Origin: JAQCEJ01 sp040881995
GTDB lineage: Bacteria; Planctomycetota; Planctomycetia; Planctomycetales; Planctomycetaceae
Length of the DNA stretch: 33,360 bases
Direction of reading: 5' to 3'
Assembly (NCBI GenBank): GCA_040881995.1
Contig: JBBECD010000089.1
Location: forward strand, 1 to 33,360
A model generated the notes under the pieces. The model was not told the origin of the DNA and did not search any database. It worked only from the letters and a program-made list of their open reading frames with translations. Below are positions 1-7,567 of the stretch, one piece after another (the first letter of the stretch is position 1; the number at the start of each line of letters is the position of its first letter). The translations under genes were made by a program, and so were the position numbers.

Positions 1-123
1 GTACCACAAACCCACTCGCAGAGGAATGGCTCATTCACTGCCGCGTGGAGTATAACGGTTTCTTCGGGACGGGCGTTATCGTTAGCGAGATCGCAGTATA
101 GCGATAGCTTGCCCGAACTCACC

Positions 124-828
124 CTATTCTTTTTCTGGCTCTGGACTCTGGACCCTCGACCCTCGACCCTCCCGCCACGCTTCCGCCTCATGTTGACACG
201 CACACACTCGCTCGCGGATAAACTCCAGCAACTGTTGTTCGTTCCCTTTCTCCAGAAACGGCTCGAGTTCGGCGTACGTGAGCGGTTCGCCGAAGACGAC
301 GTGAACGCGCTTCGGCTTTAGAAACCAGGCGTGACGGGGCAAAGCGAGATGAGCGCCGGCGATTCCCACGGGATAGACCGTCGTCCGCGCCCGCCGGATG
401 AGTGAGATGAAACCCGGTTTGAACGTCCCCACGTCGCCGTTGTGAGTGCGCGTTCCTTCGGGAAAGACGCCGACGAGAAATCCGTGCTCGATCCGCCGGA
501 TGGCGTCTCGCAACATCGCCGGACTGGCGGCGGAGCGGTTGATCGGCATCACATACGTGTTTCTCAGAATCCAGCCGATGACCGGCACGCGAAACAACGA
601 ATCGCGGGCGACGTAACTGATCGGCCGCCGCAGCGGCAAACCGATCAGCAGCGGATCGAGAAAACTCTGGTGATTCGCCAGAATCAAGCCCCCCCCCGAG
701 GGGGGCACATTTTGCAGTCCCCGCGCCCGGTAACCGAGCCAGAACTGAAAAACGACCTGTAACGTGAATTGGTAAAACAGCCAGAGCGCATTGCGCCGGT
801 GGGGTGATGGTAGATCCGCTGATGACAT
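124..828 (-). CDS. 1-acyl-sn-glycerol-3-phosphate acyltransferase (PlsC family)
   Basis: This 234-residue protein should transfer an acyl chain to lysophosphatidic acid at the cytoplasmic membrane, making phosphatidic acid for phospholipid synthesis. The acyltransferase HX4D motif is visible as NHQSFLD (H53, D58), and the glycerophosphate-binding FPEGTR motif is at residues 122-127. A hydrophobic stretch near residues 17-32 could anchor it to the membrane. The last 14 residues (GRGSRVQSPEPEKE) are encoded by a dispersed intergenic repeat at 135-171, so the natural stop was probably lost and the tail is likely non-functional. It begins 59 bp after the aldehyde dehydrogenase stop on the same strand, so the two may be co-transcribed. 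The family is clear from the motifs; the exact acyl acceptor is inferred. Confidence 0.9.
   Translation of the reverse strand: MSSADLPSPHRRNALWLFYQFTLQVVFQFWLGYRARGLQNVPPSGGGLILANHQSFLDPLLIGLPLRRPISYVARDSLFRVPVIGWILRNTYVMPINRSAASPAMLRDAIRRIEHGFLVGVFPEGTRTHNGDVGTFKPGFISLIRRARTTVYPVGIAGAHLALPRHAWFLKPKRVHVVFGEPLTYAELEPFLEKGNEQQLLEFIRERVCACQHEAEAWREGRGSRVQSPEPEKE
135..171 (+). repeat. CTGGACTCTGGACC-type dispersed repeat inside the acyltransferase 3' end
   Basis: The plus strand carries tandem 7-9 base units of the type CTGGACT / CTGGACC / CTCGACC. The same units recur at 12838-12870 (inverted), 12941-12974 and 26320-26391. Here they overlap the last codons of the acyltransferase and encode its SRVQSPEPE tail. 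Confidence 0.7.
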
Positions 829-887
829 CGTGACATCGTTCCCGTAGTCGCCTCAATTCCCGCCGGAGTTGCGACGACGTGTCTGCC

Positions 888-2465
888 TCAGATGCCGCCT
901 TGCGTCCACGCGCCGTCGATCAGCCGCCACGTCTTCGACTCGGTCGCGGCGTTCTGCAAGATCGACGGCAAACGATGCGGACGGATGCCGTCGTAACACT
1001 GCAACATACCGAAGCGGCGCATCGCAGACGGAATGCCGACCGCCGTGAAACCGGGATGGCCGGTGGCGGGAAACGGCCCGCCGTGGTTCATCGCCGGTGA
1101 GACGGCGACGCCCGTCGGCATCTTGTCGTTCAGCAGCCGCCCGACTTTCTGGCGGACCGGCGTTTCGATTTTCTCGTACAGCGCATCGTCGCTGCCGTCG
1201 GTCGCCGTGTAGAGCGCCCCCGTGAGATTGCCTTCCAGACGCTCGGCGAGTAACGGCAACTGGTCGGGATTCGAAGCGATGACGAACAGCGACCCATTGC
1301 CGAACGCCTCGGCTTGCAGCGCTTCGGGGTTCGACATAAAGGCGTCTCCACTGACGGTGAGCAGGGTGTTCGCACACGAAACTCCGGTTCCCCCGCCGGC
1401 CGTCCCGCCGGTCACCAGTTTCGCGCCGCCGGCCTGCAAACTTTTTACGGCATCGAGAAAGTTTTTCTGGACTCCGGGGCTGAGCATCGTGCCGACTCCC
1501 GCGGCCTGGAAGCGCTTCGCCACGGCGTCGACGAAGGCCTGCGAATTGGCTCCGCCGGGAAGAAATACGAGGCCGGGATTGGTACAAAACTGCCCCGTTC
1601 CCATCAGGCAACTGCCGGAAAACTCGTCGGCGAGCGCTTCGAGCCGTTCGGTTAAAACACCGGGAAGAATGAAAACGGGATTGATGCTCGAAAGTTCGAG
1701 ATAAATCGGCTTGCCGACGGCGTCGGCGGCGGTTTTCAGCGTGAGGCCGGCGTGCCGGGAACCGGTGTAACCGGACGCTCCGATGAGCGGATGCGAGACG
1801 AGTTTTGCACCGTCTTCATGACTGGTGCGATAGATGAGCTGCACCCAGGCGGGGGGCAAGTCGGTCTCGCGAACCGCATCCAGCGCCAACTCGGCGAACA
1901 GGCGGGTCGTCGACGGATGCGACGTGTGACCTTTGGCGATCACCGGATTCCCCGCGGCAATGGCGGCGGCAAAATCCCCCCCGGCGGCGCTGTTGAACGC
2001 AAACGGAAAATTGTTAGGACCGAATACCGCGACAGGGCCGATCGGCCCCAAATACGAGCGGATGTTCGCCTTGGTGTCGATCGTCGGCAGCGTCCAGCTT
2101 CCTTCACGCGCGGCGGCGGCCGCCTGACGAAGTTGATTGGTCGTCCGCGGAAGCTCGCCGTCTTTAAGACGCGGCGAGACGGGGAGCGCGGTCTCTTGAT
2201 GAGCGATCTCGACGAGATCGTCGGTGCGGCTCTCAATTTTGTCGGCATAACATTCGAGAAACTGCGCGAAACGAACGCCGTGCCATCCGGCGGCACGGCG
2301 AAACGCCGCGGAGGCCGCTTCGAGAGCCTGTTCGATTTCCGGCCAGGGACTGACGGGATACTGATCGGGCAGGGGCTGTTCCGTCCGCGGATTGATCGCT
2401 TGAAACGTCTTTGCGCCCGCGGAGGCTTTCCATTGTCCGTCGATCAATACCGGATGCGTTACCAT
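888..2465 (-). CDS. NADP-dependent aldehyde dehydrogenase, 2,5-dioxovalerate (ketoglutarate semialdehyde) dehydrogenase type
   Basis: This 525-residue aldehyde dehydrogenase probably oxidises 2-oxoglutarate semialdehyde (2,5-dioxovalerate) to 2-oxoglutarate, the last step of non-phosphorylating pentose, glucarate or hydroxyproline breakdown. The cofactor-site lysine lies in VIAKGHTSHP (K178), the general-base glutamate in YLELSSINP (E257), and the catalytic cysteine in GTGQFCTNPG (C294). The GQFCTNPG and ELSSINPVF signatures and the 525-residue length fit the ketoglutarate semialdehyde group better than betaine or phenylacetaldehyde dehydrogenases. The ATG at 2465 has an AAAGGA Shine-Dalgarno about 8 nt upstream. 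A 289 bp gap separates it from the upstream gene, so it probably has its own promoter. The substrate is inferred from family resemblance only, because no sugar-acid pathway genes are adjacent. Confidence 0.87.
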   Translation of the reverse strand: MVTHPVLIDGQWKASAGAKTFQAINPRTEQPLPDQYPVSPWPEIEQALEAASAAFRRAAGWHGVRFAQFLECYADKIESRTDDLVEIAHQETALPVSPRLKDGELPRTTNQLRQAAAAAREGSWTLPTIDTKANIRSYLGPIGPVAVFGPNNFPFAFNSAAGGDFAAAIAAGNPVIAKGHTSHPSTTRLFAELALDAVRETDLPPAWVQLIYRTSHEDGAKLVSHPLIGASGYTGSRHAGLTLKTAADAVGKPIYLELSSINPVFILPGVLTERLEALADEFSGSCLMGTGQFCTNPGLVFLPGGANSQAFVDAVAKRFQAAGVGTMLSPGVQKNFLDAVKSLQAGGAKLVTGGTAGGGTGVSCANTLLTVSGDAFMSNPEALQAEAFGNGSLFVIASNPDQLPLLAERLEGNLTGALYTATDGSDDALYEKIETPVRQKVGRLLNDKMPTGVAVSPAMNHGGPFPATGHPGFTAVGIPSAMRRFGMLQCYDGIRPHRLPSILQNAATESKTWRLIDGAWTQGGI

Positions 2466-2754
2466 ATCAAAATCCTTTCGCTGCAGGTCTTCGCTTCGTC
2501 CTCTTCACAAAACCACAAGTGGCGTCGTACGGAATCACAGTACGATGCAGACGGTTCTGCGGTCCATGGGGGTTCGACTGAGCTTGTTGCTCGCCGCTTC
2601 GCTGGGAAAAATAGCCCCGTCAGCGACATTGTAACAGAGCCAGTGAGCGAAGCCAATCGGCCGTGCGGCAGGCAACGGTGACGAAGCGATCGGAGAAGCG
2701 CTCCTCCGGCGTCATCAACTCGCCGACCGACGGACACACACAGGCCGACGACGC

Positions 2755-5046
2755 CTATGGAATGATCATGAACTCATTCGAGTTCAGATACGCCCAGAAG
2801 ACATCCTGCAGGCCTTGAGCCGTCGCGAGTTGCCGATCGTCGCCGAGGCTGGGGTCGGTCACGCGGTCGAAGATGATTTTCCGCCAGAGGTTCATTTCCT
2901 CTTCGGTCGGTTCGCGCGACAGCGCGGAGACGCAGAGCCGACGCAGCCGTTCCTGCTCGGTCATCCGGTTTTTCAGGAGTTCGCTCAGGTAGGTGCCGCG
3001 GTCGAGACTGAGGGCCTGGGAGATCATGTCGCTGTTCATCATCAACAGCGCCAGCGAGACCGTCCCTTCGAAATTACTCGTCTCGTCGTTTTCGTCGGTG
3101 TTCATGTGGGTGACGAACTGCTGCATCCACTGATCGCGGAGCGGCTCGTCGGCGGCCCAACTGATGCGTTTCTGATTTTGAGGCCGGGTCGCCACCACCA
3201 GCGAGTCGTACAACTGTTCGGCGCTCATCGATTTGGGATAGACGCGGCTGAACAGCGGAGGCAATCCCGCTTCGGGGTTGTCGCTGAGATTGGTGTCGTT
3301 GAACTGACTGCTCCGCTGATACGCTTCGGAGAGACAGATCCAGCGAATCAGTTTCTTGACGTCGTAACCCGACGCCACAAATTCCCGAGAGAGCTGCTCG
3401 AGCAACTCGGGATGCGTCGGCGTATTGTGCGGCCCCATGTCATCGACCGGGTTCGTAAATCCTTTGCCGAAGAAATGCTGCCACATGCGATTGACCATCG
3501 ACAGCGCCAGTTGCGGCCGGTTTCCATCGGTCATCAGTTTGGCGAGTTCCTCCCGCCGGTTGACCGCTTCGCCGCGATCGACTTTGACTCCGTCGAACAC
3601 GGGGTACGCCGCTTTCATCAGTCCGCGCCGGTTCTCGTAATATTCCGGATCGCTGATCGGATTCACCTGCAGCGAAGCGAGGCGCTCGGTCTTGCCGGTC
3701 TGCGGATCCGTTTTCTCTTGGCGCACGACGATCGTCTGCTTGAAGAAACTCTTCAGTTCCCAAAACTGGTCCTGCTTCCAATCGTTAAACGGATGATCGT
3801 GACACTGGGTGCATTGCACCTGAGTCCCCAGAAAAATGCGGGCGGTGATGGCGGTCGCCGGGACCGCCTGATTGTTCATATGAGCGACCAGGAACGCCGC
3901 CGCGCCGTTTTCCCGCGTGGAACCTTCGGCTGCCACGACGTCGTAAACGACTTCATTCCAGGGGCGGTTATGGGCGAAACCTTCGCGCAGGAATTTTTGC
4001 ATCGCCGGGCGGTCGATGTCCGGCTCGAGAGAACGTCCGACGAGCAGGTTCGTCCAGATGGTGGTCCAATTGCGGACGTATGCCGGGTCGTCCAGCAGGA
4101 GTTCGACGATTTCTTCCCGCTTCTGCCGCTGCGGGCGCGAGTCGTTAAGAAACCGCAAAACAACGTTCGACGGCGGAATATGACCGACGATATCGAGATA
4201 CACGCGGCGCAGCCATTCCGAGTCTTCGGCGGTCTCCGACGGCCTGATGCCCGAGCCTTCCAGTCCCGCGGCGATCTGACTGTCGATGAACGCGACGATG
4301 CGGTCGGACGAAACGATTCGTTCGGCCGGTCCGGAACCATCGAACGGGGATTCCGGCCTTTCGCTCGTCGTTGCTTCGTCGTTTTTGCCGTCGGAAAGAT
4401 TCGCCAGGTCTTCCTCCGCCGACGGGGCGCCGTGCGCCGGCCGCTGGAGTTCAATCGGCTGGATTCTTTTTCGAGACGAATTCGTTTTCGAATTCGAACC
4501 GTTGGGAAGAGCCGACGCGCTGCCGTCTTTGTTCGTCGCGTTGAGCGACGCATCGGCGACGTCGACCGCGCTGTCGCGATCGACGAGCAGTACGACCGCC
4601 CCCCAGATTACGCAAGCGACCGCAAGCGCCGACTTGATCGCGAACTCGCGAATCAACCGGCGGTTTTCACCGCGAAGCGGATTCGAGGCCGGCGACAACG
4701 AATCAGATAATGCCGCGGGCGTCGATTGAGATGGCGGCGCAGAGGCTTCAAACTCCGGGTCGATGGGAGCCGTGAGTTCGATCGATCGGGTTTCATCGAA
4801 ATGAATCGAGTCATATTCATCCGAATTCAACTCGTGGGCGTCGTTACGGTATTGGGATGCGACGACTCCCACGTCCCACAACAAACTGCCGTGCAGGTCG
4901 ATGTACTCGATATACCGGCGTAGCGCCAACGGATCGCTGAGGACGAGCTGTTCGAGACGCTGAATCTGAGCCGATGTCAGGCGGTCTTCGCACAGCGCCT
5001 CGAACAGCACTTCAAGTTCGGAGATGCGGTCGTTGTATTCGGTCAT
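2755..5046 (-). CDS. Anti-sigma-like domain fused to DUF1549 (PSCyt2) and DUF1553 (PSD1), membrane anchored
   Basis: This 763-residue fusion starts with a short helical domain (about residues 1-60, containing LFEALCEDRL and RLEQLVLSDP) typical of planctomycete anti-sigma proteins. A charged linker and one membrane helix (about 137-155) follow, then a low-complexity linker and a DUF1549 domain from about 250. That domain contains a single CxxCH motif, CTQCHDHPFNDW (C412, C415, H416), which could bind haem or a metal. A DUF1553 domain with NRMWQHFFGKGF and DDMGPHNTPTHPE fills the C-terminal half. The ECF sigma gene lies immediately upstream on the same strand, supporting a sigma/anti-sigma pair whose sensor is the exported enzyme-like part. 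ATG 5046 is preferred over TTG 5052; neither has a clear Shine-Dalgarno. The domain calls are firm; the anti-sigma role is inferred. Confidence 0.88.
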   Translation of the reverse strand: MTEYNDRISELEVLFEALCEDRLTSAQIQRLEQLVLSDPLALRRYIEYIDLHGSLLWDVGVVASQYRNDAHELNSDEYDSIHFDETRSIELTAPIDPEFEASAPPSQSTPAALSDSLSPASNPLRGENRRLIREFAIKSALAVACVIWGAVVLLVDRDSAVDVADASLNATNKDGSASALPNGSNSKTNSSRKRIQPIELQRPAHGAPSAEEDLANLSDGKNDEATTSERPESPFDGSGPAERIVSSDRIVAFIDSQIAAGLEGSGIRPSETAEDSEWLRRVYLDIVGHIPPSNVVLRFLNDSRPQRQKREEIVELLLDDPAYVRNWTTIWTNLLVGRSLEPDIDRPAMQKFLREGFAHNRPWNEVVYDVVAAEGSTRENGAAAFLVAHMNNQAVPATAITARIFLGTQVQCTQCHDHPFNDWKQDQFWELKSFFKQTIVVRQEKTDPQTGKTERLASLQVNPISDPEYYENRRGLMKAAYPVFDGVKVDRGEAVNRREELAKLMTDGNRPQLALSMVNRMWQHFFGKGFTNPVDDMGPHNTPTHPELLEQLSREFVASGYDVKKLIRWICLSEAYQRSSQFNDTNLSDNPEAGLPPLFSRVYPKSMSAEQLYDSLVVATRPQNQKRISWAADEPLRDQWMQQFVTHMNTDENDETSNFEGTVSLALLMMNSDMISQALSLDRGTYLSELLKNRMTEQERLRRLCVSALSREPTEEEMNLWRKIIFDRVTDPSLGDDRQLATAQGLQDVFWAYLNSNEFMIIP

Positions 5047-5119
5047 AATCAACTTTGGTCGTTGTCAACGGCGGTTGGTTTAGCTGCAGTGTCGTTGAGT
5101 TTCGGCTATTCGTTATAAG

Positions 5120-5192
5120 AGACTCTAACACAACCGGTTGTGCTTGTGTTTTTCAGTTCGCAAATCGTGAGGCACAGAGGTTGTGTTAGAAT
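5120..5192. repeat. Palindromic element, copy A (MITE-like or regulatory)
   Basis: This 73 bp element lies 3 bp beyond the sigma factor stop and before the anti-sigma fusion gene. Its outer 28 bp (5120-5147) are identical to the reverse complement of 9717-9744, and its other 21 bp (5172-5192) to that of 9662-9682. Each end carries TCTAACACAACC or its complement GGTTGTGTTAGA, so the element is itself an imperfect inverted repeat. It also contains the perfect palindrome CACAACCGGTTGTG. It could be a miniature transposable element, a hairpin terminator or a protein-binding site. Confidence 0.8.
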
Positions 5193-5195
5193 AAT

Positions 5196-5840
5196 TCAGT
5201 GCGATTCAGACGCCATCCGCCGGCTGATGCAATCGAGCAACGTTCGCCGGATGCGGCTGAGCGACTGATAGACGGCGTTGACCGGGCGGTTGTATTTGGC
5301 CGCCACCGTCTTCCCGTTTTCTCCGGTCGCATAACGGTTCTTGATCAATTCCCGGTCGCGCGCCCTCAATTTTTCGAGGCAGTCGAGCATGATGCTCCGC
5401 CGGTGTTCCAATTCATCCTGCAAATTGCTCGATTCGCGGGCGACGGCGCTCACGAATTCGCTGCTGAAAAGGTGCCGGTCTTTTCGATGGCGTTCTCGAT
5501 GCTTCAGGATTTCGTAATGCGAAATCTGGCAGACCCACGCCAAAAAGTGACTTCCCGGCACGAACTGCTGGTACTTCTTCCAGATGATGACGTTGGTTTC
5601 CTGCAGAATTTCTTCGGCATCAACCGGATTTCCCACCTGAGAGAGAATATGCAGATAGAGCCGCCGTTGGCACTTCGTGAATTCCTGCACGAACTCCGAA
5701 CTAGGGGGCATATCGCGCCGGTCCGATGCCGGCCGATGAGTGTTCGCGGACTTTTTCCGCGGACGGTTTTCTGAGCCGGAAATTCCATTTCCCAAAATAA
5801 TCGACGACTCGGGGCCCGACCTGTCTGCAACTGTAGTCAT
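5196..5840 (-). CDS. ECF-type RNA polymerase sigma-70 factor (planctomycete/verrucomicrobial group)
   Basis: This protein directs RNA polymerase to a specific promoter set. Region 2 is visible as FVQEFTKCQRRLYLHILSQ followed by DAEEILQETNVIIWKK and the FLAWVCQISHYEILKHRE segment. Region 4 is the helix-turn-helix RELIKNRYATGENGKTVAAK through AVYQSLSRIRRTLLDCI. The frame is open back to ATG 5948, but residues before region 2 resemble no sigma domain. ATG 5840 has only a weak AAGG about 12 nt upstream, and ATG 5709-5711 (MPPSSEF) fits the usual family length best, so the start is uncertain. The next gene downstream begins with an anti-sigma-like domain, the expected partner. A palindromic element sits directly after the stop codon. 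Confidence 0.86.
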   Translation of the reverse strand: MTTVADRSGPESSIILGNGISGSENRPRKKSANTHRPASDRRDMPPSSEFVQEFTKCQRRLYLHILSQVGNPVDAEEILQETNVIIWKKYQQFVPGSHFLAWVCQISHYEILKHRERHRKDRHLFSSEFVSAVARESSNLQDELEHRRSIMLDCLEKLRARDRELIKNRYATGENGKTVAAKYNRPVNAVYQSLSRIRRTLLDCISRRMASESH

Positions 5841-6210
5841 GGCAAGTTGAGACCTTAAAAGAATGAATCCTGACACGACCGGTTGCGAACGGAAACATCT
5901 CCCGGATGGGGGAGAGACTGCGTTCGCATCGGAGGTTTCGTCGGACATTTACAGCAAGACAAGACGAGGGAGCACGTTACTCCCTCGTCGGACTTGCCTC
6001 TCACTCGTTCCGGACGATTTCTGAACCTTCCTGGCGGCACATTTCGCGATATGTCCCGCCCACGGGGGCCCGAAAATCAGGTTTCGAAGTCGTCGCTCAT
6101 TTCGTCGGCGCTCTTCCCGCGCTGCCGACATTTGTCTTGTGTCAATCCAATAAGCATAACACTTCAATCACTCGAAACAAGGATCTCGTCCCAAAAATGC
6201 AACGCGGCGT

Positions 6211-7479
6211 TCAGCCGATCAACTCGGCAATGGCGGCACCGCCGTTCGTGATTTTCATCGGCCGGCCGTTTTTCGACGTGTACACCTTATCGAGCGGAAT
6301 GCCCAATGCATGGGCCACCGTCGACCAGACGTCGCCGGGGACATACGACTTGCCGACAACGCTCGTCCCGTCCGCATCGGTTTCACCGATCGCGCGGCCC
6401 CCTTTCAAGCCGCCGCCGCCGACCATCACCGACCAGCTATTGGCCCAGTGATCGCGGCCGACGTCCTGATTGATCCGCGGCGTGCGGGCGAATTCGCCCA
6501 TCCACACCAGGACGGTGTGTTCGAGCAGGCCGCGCTGCTTCAGGTCGTTCGTCAAAGCGGCGATCCCGCGATCCAACTGCGGCAACATGTTGTTCTTGAG
6601 CGAGTTGAACACGCCGGAGTGCAAGTCCCAGCCCCCCATGTTGACTTCAACGAAGGGGACGCCCGATTCGACCAGTCGGCGCGCGAGCAGCAGCCCTTCG
6701 CCGAAGCCGTTTCTGCCGTATGCTTCCTTCACTTCCGGTTTTTCCTGATCGACCTTGAAGGCTTCCCTTTGCGGCGAAGTCATCAGGTTCACCGCCTTGG
6801 AATAAACCTCTTTGTGCGACAGCGGCGTCTCGCCGCGCTTCGACTTGATGAAACTCGATTCGATTTCGGCGAGCATCGTCAACCGCTGGTTAAGCCGCTG
6901 TTCCGTCACGCCGCCCATAGCGGCGTTCTGAATCTGGCCGTTGCTGTTGACCACGAACGGGGCGTTGGTCATCCCCAGGAAACCGGACGATTCGCTGGGA
7001 CCGCCCACGGAGACAAACGCCGGAATCTCCAAATCTTTGCGCTGTCCGCCCAGTTCGTAACTCACCACCGAACCGAACGTGGGATGCACGACGGTCGGGT
7101 TGGGGACGTAGCTGGTGTGCATGAAATAGCGGCCGCGACCATGGTCGGCTTCGCGGGTGCTCATCGAGCGGACGAGCGACAACTCGTTCATGATTTTGGC
7201 GGTCTCGGGCATGTGTTCGGAGATCTGCATGTCTCCGGCGGTGCTGACCGGTTTGAATTCGCCGCCATTCTTGGAACCGGGTTTCAAGTCCCAGATGTCG
7301 ATCGTCGGCGGTCCGCCCCCCATCCACATCAGGATGCAGGCTTTTTGATTCTTCTTCACCTGCTGGGCGTTGGCCTGCAGATGCGACAAGAACTGGAGCG
7401 CCGGCAACGTGGCCACCCCGGTGGCAACGTGATTGAGGAAATGCCGTCGCGACATACCTTTGGGAGTAATCAAATTCAT
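6211..7479 (-). CDS. DUF1501 domain-containing protein, Tat-exported
   Basis: This 422-residue protein of the alkaline phosphatase/sulfatase-like DUF1501 family is exported folded. A twin-arginine signal (MSRRHFLNHVATGVATLPAL) is followed by an ANA cleavage-like site. The family core is visible as LMWMGGGPPTIDIWDLKPG, MSTREADHGRGRYFMHTSY, NMGGWDLHSG and VWMGEFARTPRINQDVGRDHW, which carry the acidic and histidine residues expected to bind metal. ATG 7479 is preferred to ATG 7485 because AAGGTGG lies 6 nt before 7479 but abuts 7485. DUF1501 proteins are commonly paired with DUF1549/DUF1553 proteins in planctomycetes, as here: the upstream DUF1549 gene ends about 80 bp away. The substrate is unknown. 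Confidence 0.92.
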   Translation of the reverse strand: MNLITPKGMSRRHFLNHVATGVATLPALQFLSHLQANAQQVKKNQKACILMWMGGGPPTIDIWDLKPGSKNGGEFKPVSTAGDMQISEHMPETAKIMNELSLVRSMSTREADHGRGRYFMHTSYVPNPTVVHPTFGSVVSYELGGQRKDLEIPAFVSVGGPSESSGFLGMTNAPFVVNSNGQIQNAAMGGVTEQRLNQRLTMLAEIESSFIKSKRGETPLSHKEVYSKAVNLMTSPQREAFKVDQEKPEVKEAYGRNGFGEGLLLARRLVESGVPFVEVNMGGWDLHSGVFNSLKNNMLPQLDRGIAALTNDLKQRGLLEHTVLVWMGEFARTPRINQDVGRDHWANSWSVMVGGGGLKGGRAIGETDADGTSVVGKSYVPGDVWSTVAHALGIPLDKVYTSKNGRPMKITNGGAAIAELIG

Positions 7480-7567
7480 GGACATCCACCTTTTTGTTAA
7501 CCGTCGTGTTTAGCTGTCTCTTCGGGGCAAACGATCAGGGGCGAATAATACAACCCAGTCAACCTCA

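Noticed and set aside
2459..2737. 92-codon minus-strand frame before the aldehyde dehydrogenase
   Set aside because: It overlaps the dehydrogenase start, has no motif or ribosome binding site and an arbitrary composition; the gap is more likely promoter DNA.
2815..4710. Long open frame (631 codons) on the plus strand opposite the anti-sigma/DUF1549 fusion
   Set aside because: The minus-strand frame has recognised domains throughout; the plus frame is Arg/His-rich, has no motif and mirrors the codon structure of the real gene.
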